Source: Acidobacteriaceae bacterium (GTDB lineage: Bacteria > Acidobacteriota > Terriglobia > Terriglobales > Acidobacteriaceae). From it: a stretch of 11,700 nt of DNA. Shown here piece after piece: positions 1 through 6,120 of this stretch. A program made the position numbers and the translations under genes. The stretch is taken from the NCBI GenBank assembly GCA_003166055.1, contig PMWR01000128.1, positions 1-11,700 of the forward strand, read 5' to 3'. The stretch's first letter is position 1. Each line of letters starts with the position of its first letter. The notes beneath the pieces are model-generated. The model worked only from the letters and a program-made list of their open reading frames with translations. It did no database searches and was not told the DNA's origin.

Positions 1-237
1 GACCACCGGGACAAACTGCCATTTGCCATTCACTGCGCGATACTGTTTGAGGTTGGCCTTGCGGCAAGCAGATTTACTATCCAACTACTATCCATGCCTG
101 CCGGACTTGAAGGTTCCGAGAATTGGCGGCAGCGATGATGGCACAAATTGGCCGCTTTTTGTTTGGTTTTTCTACGGATATCGTGGCCGGATGGATAGTA
201 AGCCTGAGTCAATCTCGCAAGTGATTGATTTTAAAGG
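1..237. other. non-coding left flank with short repeats
   Basis: I see no gene here. A 74-codon open frame (23-247) lacks a ribosome binding site and any family resemblance, and it runs into the tRNA fragment at 238. The stretch contains the 9-mer TACTATCCA twice in direct orientation (75-83 and 86-94) and once inverted (192-200). Base composition is more AT-rich than the coding part of the window. The position directly before a tRNA fragment suggests remains of an integration site or a degraded gene end, but this is inference. Confidence 0.5.
75..200. repeat. three copies of TACTATCCA (two direct, one inverted)
   Basis: TACTATCCA occurs at 75-83 and 86-94 with an 11-bp period, close to one helical turn. 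The reverse complement lies at 192-200. The inverted pair extends to 10 bp, TACTATCCAT at 86-95 against ATGGATAGTA at 191-200. Two helically phased direct copies plus an inverted one beside a tRNA fragment would suit arm-type integrase or excisionase binding sites. No integrase gene is visible, so the function is a guess. Confidence 0.45.
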
Positions 238-275
238 GCGGGAGTAGTTCAGTGGCAGAACGTCAGCTTCCCAAA
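238..275 (+). tRNA. truncated tRNA-Gly (CCC anticodon), 5' half only
   Basis: The segment reads as the 5' half of a glycine tRNA. It has acceptor strand GCGGGAG (238-244), TA, D-stem GTTC (247-250) with loop AGTGGCA and GAAC (258-261), a G, anticodon stem TCAGC (263-267) and loop TTCCCAA (268-274) carrying anticodon CCC. After the loop the expected GCTGA strand is missing; the sequence becomes AGTATAT. No T-arm or CTCCCGC acceptor strand follows within the next several hundred bases. It is therefore a fragment and cannot make a working tRNA. The break in the anticodon loop fits recombination at a tRNA attachment site, or a rearrangement. A weak candidate for the matching 3' half lies at 10862-10888. 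Confidence 0.7.
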
Positions 276-475
276 GTATATTAGTCGTTTATTATCAATG
301 ACGTACGAAAACTATAACGCCCCTAAATGGCATGAAAAGAACCCAAGGGAATTCTTCCGGTGGTGTTGAAAATGGTGTTTGATCAATATCCATGCGGGTC
401 CGAGCTTCACGATCGGTAACACCATAATCGCCACCACGCAGACGTCTGCGGATTTTGAGTCCGATTTTAACGCCT

Positions 476-567
476 TTGCAGCACGCTGCAGGCAGAAGCA
501 GTATATTGAATAAGTCATGTTTTATCAATTACATAATCCAACTATTGGCCTTGCAGCATGTTGCAGG
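476..567. repeat. duplicated 17-bp near-palindrome TTGCAGCAYGYTGCAGG
   Basis: TTGCAGCACGCTGCAGG (476-492) and TTGCAGCATGTTGCAGG (551-567) match at 15 of 17 positions. Each is an imperfect palindrome built on TGCAGC-TGCA. The copies are 75 bp apart in direct orientation. They could be recombinase or regulator binding sites, or remains of a mobile element; the sequence alone does not decide. Confidence 0.5.
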
Positions 568-589
568 GGACCGCAGGAAAGTCCGGTAC

Positions 590-612
590 AAAGTATCCCC
601 AAAAGTATCACC
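590..612. repeat. short direct repeat AAAGTATCMCC
   Basis: AAAGTATCCCC at 590-600 and AAAGTATCACC at 602-612 differ at one position and have a 12-bp period. The repeat lies in the gene-free stretch after the tRNA fragment. It is too short for a firm interpretation. Confidence 0.35.
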
Positions 613-852
613 GCACCCCGCCGCGTTTATCAGGACTGATCGATGCGAACCAGTCTCGAAACCTGCTCTGGGCTGTTGGCAGCAGTTGAGCCAAGAACCA
701 CTTGTCCGAAAAGCCGACTATACGTCCAAGTGCTTTGCTTTCCATACTCGATAAGCAAGTTGGCGATTTACCGTGACCCGAGAATCCTCCATTATGCTTG
801 TGCGTTGTTCAATGCTGACCGAGTCACATGAAGTCTCTCCATTACGCCGTGC

Positions 853-870
853 ACAATGCGTTTGCATTGT
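853..870. promoter_or_regulatory. 18-bp palindrome, probable MarR operator
   Basis: ACAATGCGTTTGCATTGT is a perfect 7-bp inverted repeat with a 4-bp spacer. It ends 26 bp before the chosen start codon of the MarR gene at 897. MarR-family repressors usually bind 16-20-bp palindromes over their own promoter, so autoregulation of the marR-clc pair is the simplest reading. TATTTA at 871-876 directly after it could be a -10 element. The binding assignment is inference. Confidence 0.55.
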
Positions 871-896
871 TATTTACATCGTGTGACGATATAAAT

Positions 897-1352
897 ATGG
901 ATTCTCGATTCCCGACCGCAGGTTCTGAAGAGCTACTAAGGACGCTGGCAGACTTCCGTTTCGAGTTGCGGCGCTTTCTGCATTTCAGCGAATGCGTTGC
1001 CATGGACGCGGGGCTGCATCCACAGCAGCACCAGCTTCTTTTACAGGTTGCCGGGGCCCCGAACGGAACCGCTGTGACTATCGCCTACGCCGCCGAACGT
1101 CTTGGGTTGAAGCACAATAGCGCGGTTGAACTTGTCGATCGATCTGAGCGCGAGGGACTGTTGGCGCGATCACTGGACAGCAGTGACAGGCGACGGGCAA
1201 TTTTGCGCGTTACCCGCAAAGGCCGGCAGGTCCTGGGCAGGCTCTCCAGCGAACACGCGCGGGAATTAAACGAACTTGGGCCGCGGCTGGCAAAGTCTCT
1301 GCGGCTGATCGGGCGACATGCTGAGAGCGCGTCTGCTGCGGGGATGCAATGA
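897..1352 (+). CDS. MarR-family transcriptional regulator
   Basis: This is a 151-residue winged-helix repressor of the MarR type, a dimer that usually releases DNA on binding a small ligand. Residues 59-90 give the helix-turn-helix (TVAYAAERLGL-like strand and helix, then NSAVELVDRSEREGLL as recognition helix). Residues 91-108 give the wing, with the typical SSDRRRAILRVTRKG pattern. N- and C-terminal helices supply the dimer interface. I chose ATG 897 over 828 because the longer form would place the 18-bp palindrome (853-870) inside the gene and the extra residues have no family character. No clear Shine-Dalgarno sequence precedes 897, so a very short or leaderless transcript is possible. The stop overlaps the next start (ATGA), implying translational coupling with the ClC gene. 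The ligand is unknown. Confidence 0.85.
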   Translation: MDSRFPTAGSEELLRTLADFRFELRRFLHFSECVAMDAGLHPQQHQLLLQVAGAPNGTAVTIAYAAERLGLKHNSAVELVDRSEREGLLARSLDSSDRRRAILRVTRKGRQVLGRLSSEHARELNELGPRLAKSLRLIGRHAESASAAGMQ

Positions 1353-2983
1353 GGTCGCGCCCCTCGTCATTGCGCGACTTTACTGTGGACGGACGGGTAT
1401 GGCTGCTGACATTGGTCGCGTTGTTCATCGGCGCTGGCGGCGCTGCACTCGCGGTGCTGTTGTTGCGCGCCATTGCCCTGTCAACGAATCTTTTTTACTA
1501 TCACCGCCTGAGCCTGGCCATGGTTGGGCCGGCCGGCTCGCCGCTCTCTCCCTGGCTCATGGCCCTGGTGCCAGTGGTCGGCGGGATGCTGGTTGGGCTC
1601 ATGGCGCACTTCGGGTCCGAGAAGATTCGCGGACACGGAATTCCCGAGGCAATTGAAGCAATCCTTCTGCACGGTGCGCGGGTCGATCCCAAGGTGGCGA
1701 TACTGAAGCCGATCTCCGCCGCCATCGCAATCGGATCCGGGGGCCCCTTCGGCGCAGAGGGACCGATCATTATGACCGGCGGGGCCTTCGGCTCGCTGGT
1801 GGCGCAGTGGCTCAAACTGACTGACGCCGAGAGAACGACGCTCCTTGTGGCGGGCGCGGCAGCGGGCATGTCGGCTACTTTCGCGGCCCCGCTGGCGGCA
1901 ATCCTGCTGGCGGTGGAACTGCTGCTGTTTGAATGGAGGCCGCGCTCCCTGGTGCCGGTGGCCGCGGCCAGCATCATGGCGGGAGCGTTGCGCATTGTCT
2001 GGCTTGGAGCGGGTCCCCTGTTCCCGGTGCAGCTGAGTTCGTCCTTTTCCATCAACAGTGCTCTGCTGGTCGCCGCTCCGCTCGGAATCCTGGTTGGCCT
2101 GGCTTCGGCCGGGCTGAGCCGGCTCATGTACAGCTTTGAGGACGGCTTCGAGCACTTCTGCGGCCGAGTGAAGTTGCACTGGATGTGGTGGCCCGCGATT
2201 GGCGGCATGGGCATTGGCCTGGGTGGGTTCTTCTTTCCTCGCGGGCTCGGTGTTGGCTACGACAACATTGCGGAACTGCTGCGCGGCAATGCTCCGCTTG
2301 GGCTGCTGCTTGGCCTTTTGATTGCGAAGTCGCTGATGTGGGCGTTCTCACTGAGTTCGGGAACGTCGGGAGGTGTGCTTGCGCCGCTGCTGATGATTGG
2401 CGCGGCCATAGGCGAAACTCTGGCCAGATTGGCTCACATGCCGGGAGAGGCGCAGGCGCTCTGGGCATTGCTGGGGATGGGGGCAATGCTCTCCGGCGCG
2501 CTGGGCGTGCCGCTCACGGCAATTCTTTTTTCTCTGGAGCTGACCCATGCCCTGCCCGCGCTGCTGCCGCTGGCGCTTGCATGCACTTCAGCGTACTTGG
2601 TCACCTCCCTGGTGATGCCGCGTTCCATTCTGACTGAGAAGTTGAGCCGCCGCGGATATCATCTGTCGCGCGAATACGGCGTGGACCCTCTGGAGATGGT
2701 GAGCGTGTCGGAGGTCATGACAGCGGTTTCAGATATGGGCGTGGTCGGGGAAGAAAACAGGCGGTTGCCGGAGATTCTGGCCTATTCGGATGAGACCTGC
2801 CGCGCAATAGCCGAAGAGATGGCAACCACCGGTGTGATGTCCATGCCCGTGGTTGACCGGGAGACTGGGCGAGTTTGCGGGCAGATCAGCGCACAGGAGT
2901 TGCTGACCGGGCGGAAGCGGGCCGTAGAGCGGGAATCGGAACGAAACAGTTCGTTCCGGCTAGAGGCGCGCAAGGTGGGATGA
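1349..2983 (+). CDS. ClC-family chloride channel/transporter with C-terminal CBS region
   Basis: This 544-residue protein is an inner-membrane ClC anion channel or H+/Cl- exchanger. The pore motifs are clear: GSGGP at 129-133, GAEGP with gating Glu137, and SGGVLAP near 340-346, with multiple hydrophobic helices between residues 17 and 425. A cytosolic tail (about 450-525) resembles CBS sequence, with VSEVMTAVSDM and later TGVMSMPVVDRETGRVCGQIS, so nucleotide sensing is possible. Two exchanger landmarks differ from E. coli ClcA. By eye, the internal proton glutamate (E203) aligns with Leu191 after Glu190. The C-terminal chloride-binding Tyr445 region reads RSILTEKLSRRG with no Tyr. That may mean altered proton coupling, although such sequences occur in related ClCs. 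The start overlaps the MarR stop, so MarR probably controls it. Confidence 0.93.
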   Translation: MRSRPSSLRDFTVDGRVWLLTLVALFIGAGGAALAVLLLRAIALSTNLFYYHRLSLAMVGPAGSPLSPWLMALVPVVGGMLVGLMAHFGSEKIRGHGIPEAIEAILLHGARVDPKVAILKPISAAIAIGSGGPFGAEGPIIMTGGAFGSLVAQWLKLTDAERTTLLVAGAAAGMSATFAAPLAAILLAVELLLFEWRPRSLVPVAAASIMAGALRIVWLGAGPLFPVQLSSSFSINSALLVAAPLGILVGLASAGLSRLMYSFEDGFEHFCGRVKLHWMWWPAIGGMGIGLGGFFFPRGLGVGYDNIAELLRGNAPLGLLLGLLIAKSLMWAFSLSSGTSGGVLAPLLMIGAAIGETLARLAHMPGEAQALWALLGMGAMLSGALGVPLTAILFSLELTHALPALLPLALACTSAYLVTSLVMPRSILTEKLSRRGYHLSREYGVDPLEMVSVSEVMTAVSDMGVVGEENRRLPEILAYSDETCRAIAEEMATTGVMSMPVVDRETGRVCGQISAQELLTGRKRAVERESERNSSFRLEARKVG

Positions 2984-3136
2984 GCCGGGCGCAGATTCAT
3001 AATCATGAGACCTTTACCGCCCGACGGGAGCAGACCACGCCGTAAGGCTGATAGAGCTTCCAAGCGCAACGTCCTGAATGTGGACAGCGGCATTCTGAGG
3101 GCGGGAATCAGCACAGCTCTTGCAGGGGGTGCATTC

Positions 3137-4372
3137 GTGTCGTTTCGATCGGTTTTTGTTGCTGTTGTCATTGCCTTTTCGCTCATTCTCTCAGCCTTTC
3201 TCATCAACCGGGCTCGCCCCAACGTTGAAACCGAGCAGCCCACCGCCGATTTCGTTCGCGCTTCGGGTAAGTGCGCGGAGTGCCATGCGCGTCTTCAATA
3301 TTCGGTGGTGCATGAGTACGAGATGTCCTCTCACGCAAAGAAGGGCGTGAACTGCCTGGACTGCCACGCGCCGGCCGCGAACCAGCAGAAGGTGGATCAT
3401 CACGGCTTTGTGATCAGCACCCATCTCACCGCAGGAAACTGCCGCTCGTGCCACGAAGGCATCTACCAGGAATTCCTGCGCAGCCGGCACGCAGCGCCGA
3501 GTTGGGCGGCTGTGCACGGAGAGAAGGGGCTGAGTGTTGAGCAGGTAGCCTTTAGCGAGCGGTTTCAACCCGGTGGCACCAAGCGTCCACCCAATCCTCT
3601 GACTCTTCCTGAGGGACATCCGGCCATCACGTCTGGCTGCGAGCAGTGCCACTCCATCGGCAAACCCAATGAGGATGGCACCATCGGCACCTGCACCGAA
3701 TGCCATTCCCGGCATACGAGCTCGGTGGCGCTTGCGCGTCTGCCCACCACATGCGGCCAATGCCACATGGGCCCCGACCACTCACAGATCGAAATTTACA
3801 ACGAATCCAAGCATGGTGTCATGTTTGCCGCTCAGCGCAACCTGCTTAAGCTTGATGCTGACCCACGCACGCTTACTACGCGAGATATGTTTGTGCCCAC
3901 CTGCGCGACCTGCCACATGAGTGGCATCAACGGCCTCAAGGTTACACACAACCCGTCCGACCGGCTCGGCTGGTACCTTGCAGATGCGATTACCACCCAT
4001 CGCCCCAACTACATGCAGGCCCAGATCAACATGAAACAGGTCTGCACGCAGTGCCATACTCAGGCCCTTGTTGACCGCGTTTATGACCAAGGCCAACAGG
4101 TCGTTGAAAGCACCAACGCAAAGATCCTTGCCGCCAAAGCGATCATTGACGACCTTCACAAAGATGGTTCGCTCTCCGGACCGCCATTCACGCACACCAT
4201 CGACTTTACCTATTTCAACCTCTGGCACTACGACGGCCGCACCAGCAAACATGGTGCATTCATGGGCGGAGCAGATTTTGTCCAGTGGCATGGAAATTTC
4301 GAGCTGCTGTCCAAGACGGTCGAACTGCAACACGATGCCGACGAACTGCGGAGAGAACATGCGCATAAGTAG
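3137..4372 (+). CDS. octaheme c-type cytochrome, hydroxylamine oxidoreductase (HAO) family
   Basis: The 411-residue protein has eight CxxCH heme motifs: CAECH 46-50, CLDCH 73-77, CRSCH 102-106, CEQCH 168-172, CTECH 186-190, CGQCH 206-210, CATCH 256-260 and CTQCH 303-307. The last motif is followed by a long helical tail ending in HGAFMGGADFVQWHGNFEL, typical of HAO-like octaheme cytochromes. Relatives oxidise hydroxylamine or hydrazine, or reduce nitrite, NO or hydroxylamine. No AMO or anammox genes are nearby, so a reductive or detoxifying role seems likelier (inference). An uncleaved N-terminal hydrophobic segment (about residues 5-24) should anchor it facing the periplasm. I chose GTG 3137, preceded by AGGGGG, over ATG 3005, which has no ribosome binding site and adds 44 Arg-rich residues before the membrane segment. 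I could not assign the P460 cross-linking tyrosine by eye. The stop overlaps the next gene by 14 bp. Confidence 0.88.
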   Translation: MSFRSVFVAVVIAFSLILSAFLINRARPNVETEQPTADFVRASGKCAECHARLQYSVVHEYEMSSHAKKGVNCLDCHAPAANQQKVDHHGFVISTHLTAGNCRSCHEGIYQEFLRSRHAAPSWAAVHGEKGLSVEQVAFSERFQPGGTKRPPNPLTLPEGHPAITSGCEQCHSIGKPNEDGTIGTCTECHSRHTSSVALARLPTTCGQCHMGPDHSQIEIYNESKHGVMFAAQRNLLKLDADPRTLTTRDMFVPTCATCHMSGINGLKVTHNPSDRLGWYLADAITTHRPNYMQAQINMKQVCTQCHTQALVDRVYDQGQQVVESTNAKILAAKAIIDDLHKDGSLSGPPFTHTIDFTYFNLWHYDGRTSKHGAFMGGADFVQWHGNFELLSKTVELQHDADELRREHAHK

Positions 4373-5291
4373 GATGCTCTCGGGCGCTCAGAAACTCGTT
4401 GTCGATCCACGCCTGCGCTGGGCCCACGATCCGCAGCTTTGGGTGGAAATGTTCGTTACCGTCAATCTGGCCATTTTGGCGGCAGACATCTTCATTGCGC
4501 ATTCGGTGAATCATTTTCAGAAGGCGGCGGAGTATATCCCTCTTTACTTCTCGCTCGGTGCGCCGGTCGTACTGGTCTTGGGGATTGCTCTGCGCTGTGC
4601 TTGGAACCTGCCGGCGCCATGGCGCGATGTGGGCTACATGATTGGTTGGCTTTCGGTGTTGGTGGGACTGGCTGGGGTGCTTTACCACCTGGAGAGCCGG
4701 TTCTTTCTCGACCACACACTGAAGGGTCTCACTTACGCAGCTCCCTTCGCAGCGCCGCTCGCTTACTCGGGCCTGGGATTTCTATTGCTGGTAAACCGCA
4801 TGGTCGCTATCCGCTCTATGGAGTGGGCGCGTTGGGTTATTCTGCTCGCGCTGGGCGGATTCTTCGGGAACTTCGTTCTGTCGCTCACCGATCACGCATC
4901 GAACGGCTTCTTTGCCAGGACCGAATGGATCCCGGTGATATCCTCAGCGTTTGCATCGGGATTTCTCATCGTCCCACTCGTGCTCCCAGTTACGCGCCGC
5001 TTCCTCGATGTCTGCCTTCTGGTCATGGGTGTGCAAGCGTTCGTTGGCGTTCTGGGATTCTGGTTTCACCTGCAGGCGAATCTGGTTGAGCCCGGCAGCA
5101 ATCTCTTTGACAAGCTTGTCAACGGCGCTCCTCCGATGGCGCCGCTGCTCTTTCCCAATCTTGTCGGGCTGGCGTTCATCGGGCTGTGGGCCTTGATCCC
5201 GCACGTTCCGGAAGCAGGCCCACGCACATCATGGCTGGGGGCCACTTATGCATGGGCATGCCCTCAGGAAGCAGCGGAAACTTCGAACTGA
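4359..5291 (+). CDS. eight-helix integral membrane protein partnered with the HAO-like cytochrome
   Basis: I do not recognise a named family. The 310-residue protein has about eight hydrophobic helices, near residues 27-48, 58-81, 90-111, 123-147, 155-179, 191-210, 217-241 and 262-280. Several histidines lie at or beside helix ends (H48, H52, H110, H179, H237), the kind of placement that can ligand heme b or handle protons. The start is ATG 4359, preceded by GGAGAG at good spacing and overlapping the cytochrome gene by 14 bp, so the two are probably translated together. By analogy with NrfD-, NapC- or HaoC-type partners it may pass quinol electrons to the octaheme cytochrome, but it has no CxxCH and no NrfD motif that I can name. 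Its 3' end overlaps the convergent RIC gene by 28 bp. Confidence 0.8.
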   Translation: MRISRMLSGAQKLVVDPRLRWAHDPQLWVEMFVTVNLAILAADIFIAHSVNHFQKAAEYIPLYFSLGAPVVLVLGIALRCAWNLPAPWRDVGYMIGWLSVLVGLAGVLYHLESRFFLDHTLKGLTYAAPFAAPLAYSGLGFLLLVNRMVAIRSMEWARWVILLALGGFFGNFVLSLTDHASNGFFARTEWIPVISSAFASGFLIVPLVLPVTRRFLDVCLLVMGVQAFVGVLGFWFHLQANLVEPGSNLFDKLVNGAPPMAPLLFPNLVGLAFIGLWALIPHVPEAGPRTSWLGATYAWACPQEAAETSN

Positions 5292-6013
5292 GGCGTCTGT
5301 GCGGACGATTCCAGATCGATGGCGCGGGGAAACAGGATGTTGTTTTCCAAATGGATGTGCTGGTGAAGGTCCTGCTGAAATTCTTTCAGGCCGTCATAGA
5401 ACGCGTGATACGTAGGACACGCGCCAACGGGCGTGACGAAGTTGCTGCTCAGGCTCTGGATTGCCGCAAGAAGCGTTCCGGCGGCCTCATGCTCGCTGGT
5501 CATCATGGCAATGGGATTTGCCACAGCGCCGAAGCACGCATCGGGAAACGCGCTGCCGGAGACCATTGCGGCTTCCAGTGCAGCAATATAAGGAAACAGG
5601 ATGTTCTCCTCCTTGGCAAGATGGTGAGTTAACTCGTCGTCGAGTTGCGTAACGGCGTCCTGAATTGCCGGCAAATGGGTCTGTGTGTCGCCGTGCCGAT
5701 TCACCACTTTTTGTGCGAGTACGGCAAGCCGCGGCAGCTCTCTCTTCACGTAGGCGTGATGCGTGGCGACAATATGCTCAATGAGCTGGCGCAGTGAAGC
5801 CTGCGACCAATCGACAGTTAAGGGCGTTGCCGTGTTTGCTGCGGAATCCAGTGCGGCCAGGACTTCATCGGCGGAAAGTTGGCCGGCGATGCAGGCTTCG
5901 CCGAGTGGGTTACGGCCGCCACAGCAGTAGTCGATACCGAAGCGCTCGAAGACGCGGATGGAATGAGGTTGCTCGAGGGCAATCTCGCGAACGGTCTGTG
6001 TAAGGGTGGTCAT
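5264..6013 (-). CDS. RIC-family di-iron iron-sulfur cluster repair protein (ScdA/YtfE type)
   Basis: This 249-residue cytoplasmic protein repairs Fe-S clusters damaged by NO or oxidants. Residues 1-60 form the ScdA N-terminal domain with the FGIDYCCGG motif (Cys30-Cys31). The rest is a hemerythrin-like four-helix bundle. Probable di-iron ligands are a His at 85/86 in THHAYVKRELP, H131 and E135 in THHLAKEE, H175 in SEHEAAG, and H219 and E223 in HQHIHLENNILFPR, matching the YtfE ligand pattern by eye. Length is slightly above E. coli YtfE. AGGAGAG lies 4 bases before the ATG at 6013. It is transcribed divergently from the CRP/FNR regulator, and the shared upstream palindrome is at 6060-6071. 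Its 3' end overlaps the convergent membrane-protein gene by 28 bp. Confidence 0.93.
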   Translation of the reverse strand: MTTLTQTVREIALEQPHSIRVFERFGIDYCCGGRNPLGEACIAGQLSADEVLAALDSAANTATPLTVDWSQASLRQLIEHIVATHHAYVKRELPRLAVLAQKVVNRHGDTQTHLPAIQDAVTQLDDELTHHLAKEENILFPYIAALEAAMVSGSAFPDACFGAVANPIAMMTSEHEAAGTLLAAIQSLSSNFVTPVGACPTYHAFYDGLKEFQQDLHQHIHLENNILFPRAIDLESSAQTPQFEVSAAS

Positions 6014-6017
6014 GATT

Positions 6018-6036
6018 CTCTCCTTGCATCACCTTA
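6018..6036 (-). promoter_or_regulatory. predicted promoter -10 and ribosome binding site of ric
   Basis: On the minus strand TAAGGT (6031-6036) is centred 32 bp from the centre of the palindrome at 6060-6071. That is the spacing expected for a -10 box when a CRP/FNR activator sits at -41.5. The resulting start, near 6024, would give a leader of about 11 bases carrying AGGAGAG (6018-6024) before the ATG at 6013. The -10 match is weak (3 of 6), so this rests mainly on the geometry. Confidence 0.4.
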
Positions 6037-6059
6037 GAAGTGTCTCGCGCGCGCCGCAG

Positions 6060-6071
6060 CGACTTAAGTCA
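6060..6071. promoter_or_regulatory. CRP/FNR-type palindrome CGACTTAAGTCA (ric / regulator divergent promoter)
   Basis: CGACTTAAGTCA contains the perfect 10-bp palindrome GACTTAAGTC and differs at one base from the 12-bp palindrome at 8009-8020. The half-site arrangement TGAC-N4-GTCA is a recognised FNR-superfamily pattern. Its centre is 52.5 bp from the ric start codon, suitable for class II activation of ric. It is also 55.5 bp from the regulator's start, so autoregulation is possible. Confidence 0.65.
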
Positions 6072-6120
6072 CTCGGGTTTAATGCCGACGGCGGGCCATC
6101 GCAATGCTAGACTTTCTCCC

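Larger units (their letters stand above)
276..852. other. gene-free stretch after the tRNA fragment
   Basis: Nothing here earns a protein call. Open frames on both strands are short, overlap each other and lack ribosome binding sites or recognisable motifs. One 23-codon frame at 298-369 has a plausible-looking composition (APKWHEKNPREFF) but no Shine-Dalgarno sequence, so it may be debris from a decayed gene. The stretch contains a duplicated near-palindrome (476-492 and 551-567) and a near-direct repeat of AAAGTATCMCC (590-600 and 602-612). Taken with the adjacent tRNA half this looks like a recombination scar. Confidence 0.5.

Noticed and set aside
23..247. 74-codon open frame on the + strand
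   Set aside because: No ribosome binding site, odd composition, and it reads into the tRNA fragment; not a convincing gene.
298..369. 23-codon open frame starting MTYENYNAPKWHEKNP
   Set aside because: No ribosome binding site, no family match and an abrupt stop; at best debris of a decayed gene.
816..826. TGACCGAGTCA, resembling the CRP/FNR-type palindrome, upstream of the MarR gene
   Set aside because: The half-sites are separated by 3 bases instead of 4, which would break dimer symmetry; it is probably chance.
1481..2486. Long open frames on the minus strand and in other + frames inside the ClC gene
   Set aside because: They are shadows of a GC-rich coding region; their translations are Arg/Pro/Ala/Gln-rich with no domain.
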